The notes: a model not told the origin generated them from the letters alone. Shown: positions 36,500-47,440, counted from the stretch's first letter. The stretch is 64,000 bases of DNA from Salinivenus iranica (GCA_002894665.1 NCRB01000003.1:62001-126000), one strand, 5' to 3'. Made by a program: numbers and translations.

Positions 36500-38767
36500 T
36501 CACGACGAGTCGTTGCTCTGGCCTTCGAGCACAAAGTCGATCGTGCGGGCGGCGGTGGCGCCGGAGGGTTCGTCCGTCACGCGCACCGTGACGCGCACGT
36601 CTTGCGCCTCGTCCCGCTCGATCTCCGAGAGGTCCAGCAGGATCAGTTCCTCGGTGCGGGCGGTGGTGCCCGTAACGGTCGTTTCGGTGGCGGTCTGCTG
36701 GGTGTCCTGTCCCCGGAAGAGGCGCGTCCAGCCACGGCGGGTGCGTCCCTCCACCTCGTAGGCGATTGTGTATCGCGTCTGGTCGTCGGGGCCCTGTGCA
36801 AGGTGGTAGAGCTCGAACGAAAGAAGGAGGGGCGTCTCCTCCGTGACGGTCCGGAACGGATAGGGCGTGGCGCGCTCCTGCAGGGTGACCGGGGGGGCAT
36901 CGGCATCGGGGGCGGAGAGGACCTTCACGTCACTCATCTCCAGGGGGCCTCCGGCGCGGAGGGGGCGCAGCGAGTCGATGCGGGTGAGGGTCAGCCGCCG
37001 CTTCGGCCCGATCTCGCCCATGAGGTTGTCGATCTGGGCCCACCGGCGGTACTGGGTCCACTGCAGGTTCAGATGATAGGGGCCGGACGGGGCGTCGAAC
37101 GTGAGGGGCGACGGAACGAACCCGTCGCCACTGTCGGGGGGCGTAGAGGGCACCCGGTAGCGGGACGAGTGGCGGGCGACCGGCGTGTGGGTGGAGTCGG
37201 ACTGGGTGGCGGCGAGCGTGAGGGTGGAGGGCTGGGCGGTCGTGCCGTCCCGGAGAATCACCTCGTCGGCCGCGAGGCCCCAGTACAGCTCGGTTCGGGT
37301 GGTGCCGTCGTCATTCAGGAAGCGGGCCGTGCGCACCGCCACGGGCAGGGAGGGGGTGTTCTCACGAAGGGCGGTGTACTGGCGCGGCAGCACCTCCTCG
37401 CGTTCCTGCGCCGCCCGTTGGTCCTCCCGCGCTGCCCGCGACACCATGCTGGTGATGAACTCCGTTGGCGGGGGAATGCCCAGCATCGGGTTGGACGATA
37501 CGACGCGGGTCTGGCCCACCCCGGCCCCGACAGAGGTTTGGCGCGTGCTGCCCCCCGAGACGCCCATCCGGGCGAGGGCGGCCTCCATCTCCTGCCAGCC
37601 GGCGTAGTTGGCAATTTCCTGGTAGCGCCCGCCATAATCGATATGGTAGAGCGCGAGCTCCTGGTAGATGGCGCGCATGGCCATCAGCGAGGAGTATGCG
37701 ATGTTGAGGCCCCGGTCGGTGTTGCCGCGTGAGAACCGGAGCGTCGTGGGCAACAGCTCGTTCGCCGTGGCGACGCGGAAGCACTCCGACCCGTCGTCCT
37801 CCACGAACAGGTAGTAGGCCGCGTCGTCGATGTGTGGGTAGACCCACACCTCGCCCTCCGGGAAGCCGGACGCGGGAATCGGGACCCCAAACCGATAGAC
37901 CTCCCGGAAAAACTCCCCACTCTTGTAGCTGAGGTCGTGTCGTTTGTACGGGGCGCCGAGTCGCAGGTGGGCCGTGCCCCGATCGTCGAGGGCGGAGGGC
38001 GCGTCGGAGCAGCGGAAGCGCTGTTCGGCCCGGATGAGGCGCGTGAGGTGCTCCTCGAGTCGTTCGTTTTCCGGGGTTTTCGGGAACGGATCGAGGCTCC
38101 GCCACCACGCCTGCAGGGCGTCGCCGGCCTCCGGTCGGAACGTCCACGTGTCGGGCTTGGTGTCGCGGGCCTCCTGCACGACCTGATCGAACACGTCGTC
38201 GGGGAGGAGGGGGGCGAGCTGCGCTATGCGGCGTCGGAAAATGGACTGCACGCTCCCCAGGGTGTCCGGGCCGACGCGCCCCAGCAGCTGCCGGTACTGG
38301 TCCACTGCGCGCAGTCGGTTGCGGCGGAGCCGGTACGCGTCGAGGGTTTGCAGGTAGGCGTCGGCGAGGCGCACGTCGAAGCCGCCGGCGCGGTGGACCT
38401 GTCGGACGCCGGCCCGCCAGGCGCGACGGGCGGCGGCCGAGTCGCCGCTCCGCGCATACGCTTCGCCCAGCCAGTAGGCTACGGCGCCGTGCTCGGGAAG
38501 CGTGCGGGCCGAATCGGCTTCCAGGGCGCCTCCGAGGAGGGGCCGGGCAGCGTCGGGACGACCGTCTCGGAGCAGGTAAATGCCCGCCCGGGCCTGTGCG
38601 GACGGGGCAATCGGCTCAATCTGAAGGCCGGGGGCCTGGCCGTGGGCGGAATGGAGCCCCCCGGCCGCCCACGCGCACGTGGCCAGAACGACCAGCACGA
38701 GGGCACGGAGCGCCCCCGTCCGGAGCGAGAAAAACCCAGACCGGGGGACGCGGGGGCGCACGGGCAT
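36500..38767 (-). CDS. GWxTD domain-containing exported protein
   Basis: The 755-residue protein has an N-terminal signal/anchor helix, a TPR-like region (residues about 50-150, with GRPDAARPLLGGALEADSARTLPEHGAVAYWLGEAYARSG), and then the GWxTD family core around ALQAWWRSLDPFPKTPENERLEEHLTRLIRAEQRF and RGTAHLRLGAPYKR. The C-terminal third is beta-rich. The family is characteristic of Bacteroidota and Rhodothermota and has no assigned function; it is usually periplasmic. In this copy the first position of the GW pair reads AW. ATG at 38767 is chosen; a GTG at 38833 would add 22 residues. Confidence 0.8.
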   Translation of the reverse strand: MPVRPRVPRSGFFSLRTGALRALVLVVLATCAWAAGGLHSAHGQAPGLQIEPIAPSAQARAGIYLLRDGRPDAARPLLGGALEADSARTLPEHGAVAYWLGEAYARSGDSAAARRAWRAGVRQVHRAGGFDVRLADAYLQTLDAYRLRRNRLRAVDQYRQLLGRVGPDTLGSVQSIFRRRIAQLAPLLPDDVFDQVVQEARDTKPDTWTFRPEAGDALQAWWRSLDPFPKTPENERLEEHLTRLIRAEQRFRCSDAPSALDDRGTAHLRLGAPYKRHDLSYKSGEFFREVYRFGVPIPASGFPEGEVWVYPHIDDAAYYLFVEDDGSECFRVATANELLPTTLRFSRGNTDRGLNIAYSSLMAMRAIYQELALYHIDYGGRYQEIANYAGWQEMEAALARMGVSGGSTRQTSVGAGVGQTRVVSSNPMLGIPPPTEFITSMVSRAAREDQRAAQEREEVLPRQYTALRENTPSLPVAVRTARFLNDDGTTRTELYWGLAADEVILRDGTTAQPSTLTLAATQSDSTHTPVARHSSRYRVPSTPPDSGDGFVPSPLTFDAPSGPYHLNLQWTQYRRWAQIDNLMGEIGPKRRLTLTRIDSLRPLRAGGPLEMSDVKVLSAPDADAPPVTLQERATPYPFRTVTEETPLLLSFELYHLAQGPDDQTRYTIAYEVEGRTRRGWTRLFRGQDTQQTATETTVTGTTARTEELILLDLSEIERDEAQDVRVTVRVTDEPSGATAARTIDFVLEGQSNDSS

Positions 38768-38941
38768 TGGCGGGACGCTGCGGACAACGCGTCTGCGTAG
38801 AAAAGAGGATAAATAGAAACAGGGAATGCACACGGATGTTCACTCGACCTTCGTAGTTTCCGGAAGACCATCCGAAGACGCCGCCTGTTTTTTACCGGGG
38901 GCAGCCCGGAGACTTGCCTTTTTGTCTACGTTCCTGCGTTT

Positions 38942-39643
38942 GTGTCCCACGCCGCCCTTCGCACCGCGACTATCGCTGAGCGCTGGTCCCTCCTGAACGC
39001 ACTGGGGATGCTGGGGGCCGCAGCGGGAGCGGTGTGGACCACGAGCGTGTGGCCGCTGCTGGGGAGCGGGGGCGGGCTGCTGGCGGGGCTGGTGTGGGCG
39101 ACCCGCTCGCAATGGACGGCGTCCGGGACGTTTGGCGGGGCCAACGCGGTTACGGCGCTACGCGTGCTCCTGCTGGGGGCGCTGCCGTCGCTCGCAGCGG
39201 CCGGGGGCTGGGGGCCCGTCGTGCTCGGCGGGGTGTTCTTGGCCGCCGATGGGCTCGATGGCTGGTGGGCACGCCGACGGGGGCTCGCGTCCGAGTTCGG
39301 CGCGTTTTTCGACAAGGAGGCCGACGCCCTCTTTTTGCTGGTGCTCTGTGCACTGTCCGCCTTCGAGGGGCACCTGCCCGTCTGGGTTCTGGGCATTGGG
39401 CTCCTGCGCTACGGCTTTGTGGTGCTGCTCTTCCTCGTCCAGCCGCCGGAGAAGACGGAGTCCCGGTTCTCGTTTGCCCGCTACGCCTACGGGGCGATGG
39501 TGGGGGCGCTGCTGTGCTCGTTCCTTCCGTACCCTTGGCTCTACGAGCCGCTCGTGGCCCTCGCCGCCGGGGCGCTCGTCCTATCGTTTGCCCGGTCGAC
39601 CGTGCAGGTCGTGGGGCGCGCCGGGACGGAGGGGAGAGGATAA
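38942..39643 (+). CDS. CDP-alcohol phosphatidyltransferase family protein
   Basis: The 233-residue membrane protein contains the full catalytic signature of the family, D-x2-DG-x2-AR-x8-G-x3-D-x3-D, in the region starting DGLDGWWARRRG and ending FFDKEAD. About six helices are predicted. Such enzymes make phospholipids by joining a CDP-linked lipid to an alcohol (glycerol phosphate, serine, inositol, choline) or the reverse. The GTG at 38942 is the start. It is followed after 35 nt by an LtaS-like sulfatase-fold membrane enzyme, which uses phospholipid head groups, so the two may form one head-group pathway. Confidence 0.88.
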   Translation: MSHAALRTATIAERWSLLNALGMLGAAAGAVWTTSVWPLLGSGGGLLAGLVWATRSQWTASGTFGGANAVTALRVLLLGALPSLAAAGGWGPVVLGGVFLAADGLDGWWARRRGLASEFGAFFDKEADALFLLVLCALSAFEGHLPVWVLGIGLLRYGFVVLLFLVQPPEKTESRFSFARYAYGAMVGALLCSFLPYPWLYEPLVALAAGALVLSFARSTVQVVGRAGTEGRG

Positions 39644-39678
39644 CGCCGCGGGTTTTTGATGCATCGACCTGTTTCTGA

Positions 39679-41511
39679 ATGTCCGACCGCTGGTCTTCGT
39701 CGCTCGCGTCCTCGCTCCGCCCCACCCTGCTGTTTGGGGGGGCGCTGGCCGGGCTCAGTCTGCTTCCGTTCGTGCCGTCGGTGGTAACGCCCCTTCCGCT
39801 GAGCCCGTACTTCCCGCTTTCGGTGGAGGTGCTGGTGCTGGCGACGGTGCTCGTGTACGGGGCGGGCACGCGATGGGAGCGTCCCCTCCGGCGCGGCGTA
39901 CTCGTGGGGGTGGTCTTGGTGGTGGGGTACCAGGTGTACGACGCCGCGGTGTACACGGCCTTCCGGCGCCACGGCATCCTGTACGAAGACCTCGAGTTTA
40001 TGGACAATCTCCTGTACTTCGCGTCCGATGTGGCGACGTGGGCGGGCGCGGCGTGGGCGGGGCTCGGCCTCGTGGGGGCGCTGGCGCTTGCGGAGGCGAC
40101 CCGGCGGGCCGTATGGGCAATCCAGCGGACCGCCCCCGCCGCCGGCGGGCGAGGGGTGCTGCTGGCCGTGCACCTCGTGGCGTGGCCGCTCGTGCTCGTG
40201 GTGGGGCCGGCACAGGAGTGGGGAACCGAAAGCCTCACCTACCAGACCTCAAACGAGCGGGTGCGGGTCCGCACCGTGGCGGCCAAGGCGTGGGCCAACA
40301 CGCAGGCGTCCGCCCGCCTCGCGACGATGCTTGACTCGCTGGACACGATGCCCGTCAACTCGGCCTACTCCGCCTACGACGCGCTGAGGCTGGAGCGACG
40401 CCCCTCGGTGTATCTCCTCGCCGTGGAGTCCTACGGCACGCTTCTGGAGCGCCACCCCGACCTGCGGGACCCGTACCGCGACCTCATGCGCCGCATGCAG
40501 GACACCCTTGCCGCCGACGGGTGGCACATGGCGAGTGCCCGGGCCGAGGCGCCCGTGCAGGGCGGGCGCTCGTGGTTGGCCATCGCCTCTCTGCTTACCG
40601 GCGTGCAGGTGGACCGGCAGGTGCTCTACAACCGGTTCCTGGAGCGGCCCGATCGCGTCCCCCACCTGGTCCGCTTTCTCAAGCGGCAGGGCTACCACAC
40701 CGTCGCCCTCCAGCCGTTTACCTTCGAGCGGCCCGGCCTTCCCACGCGCAACATCTACGATTTCGACGTCACCCTCTACCGCGACGACCTGGCGTATGCG
40801 GGGCCGGCGTACGGCTTGGCGGACGCCCCCGATCAGTACAGCCTGAACTTTGCCCATCGCACCCACCTGGCCGGGCGGGCGCCGTACTTCCTCTTCTTCG
40901 AGACGGTCGACTCGCACGCGCTCTGGAACTACGGCCTGCCGCCCGTCCTCCCCGATTGGCGCCAGTTCAACGAGGCCGGCGGCGCCGGGTCGGAGGCGCG
41001 GGACGCACTGGAGCAGGCGGGCCGCCCGCCCGGCGCCCTCCTTCCGGACTCGCTCACGCGCCCTCGCATCTACGACCAGCCGCAGTCAACACGCTATCTC
41101 CGCCACATTGCGTACGACCTGCAGGTGATCCGCGACTACCTGCTGGACACCGCGCCGGAGGGCAGCCTTGTGCTTCTTCTGGGCGATCACCAGCCCCCGC
41201 TCTTCGGCACCGAGAATGCCGAGGTGCCCCTTCACGTACTGAGCACCGATGCGTCGCTGGTCGAGTCGGTGCGGGCCCGGGGCTTTACCGAGGGCCTGAG
41301 GCCGCGGGCGGAGCGGCCGAGGGTGCGACAGGAGGCGCTCTACTCGCTGCTGGTGCGTCTGCTGGCTCGCCACGACCGCGGCCCGGCGGCCGACACGACG
41401 GGGCTCCCGCCTGTACAGCCCCAGGGCGTGGCGCCGTCGCTGTTGGTGCAGTCGCCTACCGACACGTCCGCGACAGGCGATGCAGGACGTCGTGAAGCTG
41501 GGCGGCCGTAG
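39679..41511 (+). CDS. LtaS-like membrane sulfatase/phosphotransferase family protein
   Basis: The 610-residue protein has about five N-terminal membrane helices (residues about 12-180) and a C-terminal alkaline-phosphatase-fold domain. Metal and catalytic positions are visible: Glu250 (LLAVESYGTLL), a candidate nucleophile Ser298 in QGGRSWLAIASLLTG, and Asp503-His504 (LLLGDHQPP). In LtaS the nucleophile is Thr, so Ser here is notable. The family includes lipoteichoic acid synthase, phosphoethanolamine transferases and phosphoglycerol transferases. The C terminus overlaps the convergent glycosyltransferase gene by 56 nt. Confidence 0.87.
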   Translation: MSDRWSSSLASSLRPTLLFGGALAGLSLLPFVPSVVTPLPLSPYFPLSVEVLVLATVLVYGAGTRWERPLRRGVLVGVVLVVGYQVYDAAVYTAFRRHGILYEDLEFMDNLLYFASDVATWAGAAWAGLGLVGALALAEATRRAVWAIQRTAPAAGGRGVLLAVHLVAWPLVLVVGPAQEWGTESLTYQTSNERVRVRTVAAKAWANTQASARLATMLDSLDTMPVNSAYSAYDALRLERRPSVYLLAVESYGTLLERHPDLRDPYRDLMRRMQDTLAADGWHMASARAEAPVQGGRSWLAIASLLTGVQVDRQVLYNRFLERPDRVPHLVRFLKRQGYHTVALQPFTFERPGLPTRNIYDFDVTLYRDDLAYAGPAYGLADAPDQYSLNFAHRTHLAGRAPYFLFFETVDSHALWNYGLPPVLPDWRQFNEAGGAGSEARDALEQAGRPPGALLPDSLTRPRIYDQPQSTRYLRHIAYDLQVIRDYLLDTAPEGSLVLLLGDHQPPLFGTENAEVPLHVLSTDASLVESVRARGFTEGLRPRAERPRVRQEALYSLLVRLLARHDRGPAADTTGLPPVQPQGVAPSLLVQSPTDTSATGDAGRREAGRP

Positions 41512-42478
41512 CGGGCCAGGAAGAGAAGGAGCGGCTTCGCTCGCGGGCGGCCCGTGCCATGCGCTGGCGGGCATCCGGCGCGTCGAGGAGGGCGCGCAGG
41601 GTGGCGGCAAAGGCGTCCGTGTCGGCGGCGGGCACGAGGCGACCCGCGGGGGCGTCGCCGAGGTTCTCGGAGAGGCCGCCGACATCGAACGCCACGATCG
41701 GGCAGCCCCGGGCCATGGCCTCGCGGGTGGCCATGCTGCACGTCTCGAAGCGGGAGGGCAGCACGAACACGTCGGCGCGGTCGTAGTGCGCCCGGAGGTC
41801 CGCGGGCGGGAGGGCGCCGGTCACCGTGACTCGATCGGTGAAAGAGGCGTTCTGGATCTGGCGGCGGAGGGACGCGGCAAAGGCGGGGGCAAGCGTGTCG
41901 TCGCCCACGAGGGTCCACGTCCATGCCCGATCCGTGAGGCGGCCGAGCACGTCGAGCAGCCGGGGCAGTCCCTTTCCGCGCTGCAAGCTCGCGACGGTGA
42001 GCAGGCGGGGCGGGCCGTCGGAGAGCCGATCCGCTGTTGGCGCCCGGTAGGTCGCATCGAGTCCGGGGGGCGCCACACCGATCCGGTCCGCTGGTACGCC
42101 TGCGTCTGCCAGCGCCCGCTTCGCGAACGCACTCGTGGTGACAACGCCGTCGTAGTGAGAGAGGGCGGCCCGCTCGGCGTCGGCGTCGGGCGTGTCGTTC
42201 GCCGTGGGATCGAGGCAGTGCAGGTAGTGCGCCAGCAGGACGAGCGACGCGGTCGGGGGGCGGAGGGCATCGAACGCGTCGAGCCGATCCACCAGCAGGC
42301 TATCGACCACGACGACGGTGTCGGGCGGGAGGGCAAGCGGGGGACGGGCGGCCGCCTCCGGCCACGGAATCACCTCGACCGATGCGCGGTCCGACAGCGC
42401 GGCGGCCACCCGGCGATTGTAGACGTTCCCGCCGGTGGGGCGGTCGTGGATGCCGGGGACCAGAACCGCGATGTGCAT
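41456..42478 (-). CDS. Glycosyltransferase family 4 protein
   Basis: The 340-residue protein has the GT-B layout. The N-terminal domain begins MHIAVLVPGIHDRPTGGNVYNRRVAAAL with the Gly-Gly of the acceptor loop. The C-terminal domain has LLTVASLQRGKGLPRLLDVL and the donor-binding motif RFETCSMATREAMARGCPIVAFDVGGLSENL, where the usual E-x7-E is EAMARG plus the following residues. No signal peptide; it would act in the cytoplasm on a lipid or metabolite acceptor. Substrate is not predictable. The last 56 nt overlap the preceding convergent gene. Confidence 0.88.
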   Translation of the reverse strand: MHIAVLVPGIHDRPTGGNVYNRRVAAALSDRASVEVIPWPEAAARPPLALPPDTVVVVDSLLVDRLDAFDALRPPTASLVLLAHYLHCLDPTANDTPDADAERAALSHYDGVVTTSAFAKRALADAGVPADRIGVAPPGLDATYRAPTADRLSDGPPRLLTVASLQRGKGLPRLLDVLGRLTDRAWTWTLVGDDTLAPAFAASLRRQIQNASFTDRVTVTGALPPADLRAHYDRADVFVLPSRFETCSMATREAMARGCPIVAFDVGGLSENLGDAPAGRLVPAADTDAFAATLRALLDAPDARQRMARAARERSRSFSSWPATAAQLHDVLHRLSRTCR

Positions 42479-42492
42479 GCCGGGGCTGGAGG

Positions 42493-43041
42493 CTACGCGT
42501 TGGGGGAGCGGAGCGATGAAAGCGCCTCTTCGTAGATGCGAAGGTCGCTCTGGTCGAAGAGCACGAACCGGATGAGCGACACCGAGTCGAGCGCGGGGGC
42601 CGCGTCGAGCGTCGTCTGCAGGGCAATCCGGGCGGCCGGCGCTGTGGGGAACCCAAACGCGCCAGTGGAAATGGCGGGAAAGGCCACGGACGAGATGCCG
42701 TTCTCTTCGGCCCGCCGCAGGGCATTTTTGTAGCCGGCCCCTAGCAGCTCGTCGGACGGCTCGTCGCGCCCGTAAACGGGGCCGAGCACGTGGATAACGT
42801 ACGCGTTCGGCAGGTCGTGTCCGCCCGTAAGGACGGCCTCGCCGGGGTGGATGGGCGCGAGGGGGCGGGTCTCCTCAACGAGGCCCGGACCGGCCGCACG
42901 GTGGATGGCGCCCGCCACGCCGCCCCCGGTGCGGAGCTGCGCGTTGGCCGCGTTGACGACGGCCTCCACGTCGGGCTGCTCTACAATGTTGCCCTGAAGG
43001 AGCTCAATGGTGACACCGGCAACGGTATGGGTCATGGGCAT
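42493..43041 (-). CDS. Macrodomain protein, O-acetyl-ADP-ribose deacetylase-like
   Basis: The 182-residue protein is a single macrodomain of the MacroD/YmdB type. The binding loops are clear: VVNAANAQLRTGGGVAGAIHRAAGPGLVEE, the TGGHDLPNAYVIHVLGPVYG segment and SVAFPAISTGAFGFPTAPAARIAL. These enzymes remove ADP-ribose from proteins or deacetylate O-acetyl-ADP-ribose. It lies 14 nt upstream of the glycosyltransferase gene on the same strand and is probably co-transcribed. Confidence 0.94.
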   Translation of the reverse strand: MPMTHTVAGVTIELLQGNIVEQPDVEAVVNAANAQLRTGGGVAGAIHRAAGPGLVEETRPLAPIHPGEAVLTGGHDLPNAYVIHVLGPVYGRDEPSDELLGAGYKNALRRAEENGISSVAFPAISTGAFGFPTAPAARIALQTTLDAAPALDSVSLIRFVLFDQSDLRIYEEALSSLRSPNA

Positions 43042-43101
43042 GAGACTGCACGGCAGAATCGACGACGAGAGAGGAGAAAGCTGTAGTCTTGTTGTGCTGT
43101 T

Positions 43102-44318
43102 GTGTTCGTTTACATCTGGTTTTCGCTCGTCGATCCGGGTGGGGCGACGGCGCCGCGCGCTTCTTCCGTTTTGGCCGACCCGTCGTCACGTTGTTTTTTC
43201 TCGTCCGACTCGCCGCCTCCCGAACGGCGCCACAAGGTGCTGCGGCGGGCCCGGCGCCGGGCGCAAGGGCTCCTGCGCCGCTCTTCGGTGCACGGAGAGC
43301 TGGCCTGGAACCGCCTCGTGCACAGCGTCCTCCTTGCGAAGGGGCCGCTCCGCTCCCGCAACCTCATCAAAGCACTGGCGGTGTGTATCGCTGCCGTCGG
43401 GGCCACGGCGGCGGGAATTGAGGTCGGGTGGCCGCAGGAGGCCGCCTATATGGCGGGCATCTTTGTGGCGGCGGCGCTGCTGAGGGTGACCGAGGCGCTG
43501 CCCCTCTTTGCGACGGCTCTCCTGGTGGTGGGGTTCGAAATTCTCCTCCTGGCGAATCCGGGCGGGTGGTCCGGGCTGAGCTTTGCGCAGTCCCCCACGC
43601 CCGACTACCGTGCGTTTTTGGCCCCGGCGGCCGACCCCATTCTCGCCCTCTTCCTCGGGGGCTTTCTGCTGGCGCGGGCCTGTGTGAGGGAGGGCGTCGA
43701 CCGGGTCCTCGCCGGGCTCATCCTGCGGCTCTTTCAGGGACGGCCGTCCCTCGTGATGCTGGGCCTCATGATCGTCACGGCGCTCTTTTCGATGTGGATG
43801 AGCAATATCGTCGCAACCGCTATGATGATTACGCTCCCGGCCATCGTGTTCACGGCCATGGGGGGCTCGACCAGGACGATGTGGACAGCCTGGAGTGGGA
43901 CATTCTCATTGGCGGCGGCATTGCGCTGGGCAGCGGCATGCAGGCGACCGGCCTCGACCACATCGTGGTCCGGGCGGCGCCCTCAGCGGCCCCTTCGTGC
44001 TCGCAGGGGGGCACCGTGCTCGTCAGCACATTCATGTTGAACACCGCCGCGGCCAACCTATTCATCCCGATCGGTGTGTCCTTTGGGACGCAAGCGCTCG
44101 GGGCCGGGCCCGGACCCATTCAGGTGGCCCTGAGTATTGCCCTGGCGGCGTCGCTTTCCATGGCCCTTCCAGTGAGCACGCCCCCAAATGCCATTGCGTA
44201 TGCCAGTGGGGAACTCGACACGTCGGATTTTGTCCGGGCAGGGGGACTGCTTGGGGGCCTTGCCGTTGGGCTGATCGTGTCCTTCGGCGGGATCGTGATT
44301 GCCTTTTGGATGGGATAG
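43102..44318 (+). pseudogene. SLC13/DASS permease with internal deletion and frameshift
   Basis: The first part (43102 to about 43860) encodes a DASS N-terminal half with helices through ALFSMWMSNIVATAMMITLPAIVFTAMGG. At a run of six G (43860-43865) the homology jumps to another frame: LDQDDVDSLEWDILIGGGIALGSGMQATGLD and then NTAAANLFIP...LPVSTPPNAIAYASGELDTSDF to the stop at 44318. In intact family members about 150 residues, including the first TPPN loop, lie between these blocks, so the gene carries both a deletion and a frame change. The N terminus is uncertain (GTG at 43102 or 43288). A CBS-pair gene follows at 44365. Confidence 0.8.
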
Positions 44319-44364
44319 CGCCGTTCTCTTCATTCGATTTCTGCTACGAGCCTTTTCTGAGCCT

Positions 44365-44769
44365 ATGACCGTTGACGGCATTATGACGCGCGAGGTCGTG
44401 ACCGTTGCGCCGGACACGGCCCTCTCCGACGTTCGGTCGCAGCTGCACACAGGGGGGTTCCGCCACCTTCTCGTCGTCGATGAGGGGACGCTGGTCGGCG
44501 TCATCTCCGACCGTGATGTGCTCCGCGCCCTCAGTCCGTTCCTCGACACCTACAACGAGGAGCATCGCGATGTGCGCACCCTGTCCCGCCCGGCCCACGA
44601 AATCATGCGGGCCGACCCCCTCACCGTGACGCCGGGCATGGATGTGGAGGAGGCCGCCGCCCTCGTGCTCGACCACAGCATCTCCTCTCTCCCCGTGGTC
44701 GAAGGCGACGAGCTTATCGGCATTGTCACCACCAAGGATTTGCTCCGACACTACACGAACGAGGGGTAG
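44365..44769 (+). CDS. CBS domain pair protein
   Basis: The 134-residue soluble protein consists of two CBS motifs: residues about 5-60 (IMTREVVTVAPDTALSDVRSQLHTGGFRHLLVVDEGTLVGVISDRDVLRAL) and about 72-130 (IMRADPLTVTPGMDVEEAAALVLDHSISSLPVVEGDELIGIVTTKDLLRHY). CBS pairs bind adenine nucleotides or SAM and regulate partner enzymes or transporters. It starts 46 nt after the broken SLC13 gene and may once have served it. The ATG at 44365 gives a protein starting right at the first CBS strand. Confidence 0.9.
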   Translation: MTVDGIMTREVVTVAPDTALSDVRSQLHTGGFRHLLVVDEGTLVGVISDRDVLRALSPFLDTYNEEHRDVRTLSRPAHEIMRADPLTVTPGMDVEEAAALVLDHSISSLPVVEGDELIGIVTTKDLLRHYTNEG

Positions 44770-44881
44770 GGCCGAACGAAGCGTCGGACCACGGGGGGCG
44801 AGGGGGCAGGCCTGCGCGGCTGCCCGGGGCGTGCCCCTGGTGCGATTGACAGAAACAGCACGGAGTCGCACCCCCGCCGCG

Positions 44882-46646
<1,765 letters not shown>

Positions 46647-46676
46647 TGGGGGCCGGGCGGGCCGGGCCCGGCGCCG

Positions 46677-47327
46677 TCAGAACGTGCGAATGAGGCCGAG
46701 CACGCGACCGATGACGTAGTAGTCGGCGTCCGTCGGCGAGAACGTGTCCTCGACGTAGTGGGGCGCCGCCGGGCGGAGGTGAATTTTGCGGTTGGCAAAC
46801 TCGTACTCGCGGGCCAGCAGTTGATCCTGGAGGAGGACCGCCACGAGCGTCCGGTTCTGCAGGTCGTCCCACTCCATCTCCTCAATCAGCAGCAGGTCGC
46901 CCTTGTTGATGCCCCTCTCATTCATGCCGTCGTCCCCGGCCCGCCCGAGAAGGCAGTTGTCCTCGTCGTCGGCGTCACGCAAGAGGGTGTAGTCCACGGA
47001 CAGGGTGCCGGTGGGCCGCTCGCGTAGGCGCTCCGGGTGGGCGCTGGGGGTGCGGCTCACGATGGGCAGGCTCGGGGGGCTGCCGCCCCTCCCGAACGGA
47101 TCCTGCTCCTGGTCGACCAGGCGGATGCTTCGGGCCTTGTGCTTCTCGCGCTCGATCCACCCTTTCTTCTCAAGCTTGTGAAGAAGCTTGTAGACCCCGT
47201 TCGTGGACGAGATGTCCAGGGCATCCCCGATCTCCTGGAGAGTCGGGGGCTTCTGGTGCCGTTCGATGTACCGCTCGATAAAGTCGTAGGCCCGATTCTG
47301 GCGTTGCGTAAGGGGATCCTTGCTCAT
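46677..47327 (-). CDS. lexA: LexA-family repressor lacking self-cleavage residues
   Basis: The 216-residue protein has a perfect LexA winged helix (PPTLQEIGDALDISSTNGVYKLLHKLEKKGWIERE, residues 27-61) and an S24-type C-terminal domain (LPIVSRT, GINKGDLLLIEE, IHLRPAAPHY). Aligned by eye to E. coli LexA, the cleavage site Ala84-Gly85 is Ala96-His97, catalytic Ser119 is Gly134 (GDDGMNERGI) and catalytic Lys156 is Ala172 (QLLAREY). It should bind DNA and dimerise but not cleave itself. It is divergent from mraZ. ATG at 47327 starts MSKDPLTQRQNRAYDFI, the usual LexA beginning. The gene symbol refers to the family, not to a proven SOS role. Confidence 0.85.
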   Translation of the reverse strand: MSKDPLTQRQNRAYDFIERYIERHQKPPTLQEIGDALDISSTNGVYKLLHKLEKKGWIEREKHKARSIRLVDQEQDPFGRGGSPPSLPIVSRTPSAHPERLRERPTGTLSVDYTLLRDADDEDNCLLGRAGDDGMNERGINKGDLLLIEEMEWDDLQNRTLVAVLLQDQLLAREYEFANRKIHLRPAAPHYVEDTFSPTDADYYVIGRVLGLIRTF

Positions 47328-47410
47328 AGGTCCGGAGGAGGAGCAACGGAAGAAAAGAACCGACCGGGACGGGGAATGAGTGGGGGCTCCGGGTAATTTT
47401 CCGGGGACAA

Positions 47411-47440
47411 TCAACATATGTGTGACAATGCCAGCGGGCA
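47411..47440 (-). promoter_or_regulatory. Candidate promoter of the lexA-like gene
   Basis: On the minus strand TTGCCC is followed, after 17 nt, by TATGTT, roughly 80-110 nt upstream of the lexA-like start. The minus-35 is weak. The nearest GTGAAAA dyad lies 12-15 bp further upstream, a place where a bound repressor or activator could influence this promoter. Confidence 0.3.

Noticed and set aside
43102-44318. Programmed frameshift in the SLC13 gene
   Set aside because: A G6 tract is present, but about 150 residues of the fold are missing at the junction, so a frameshift alone would not restore a working transporter.
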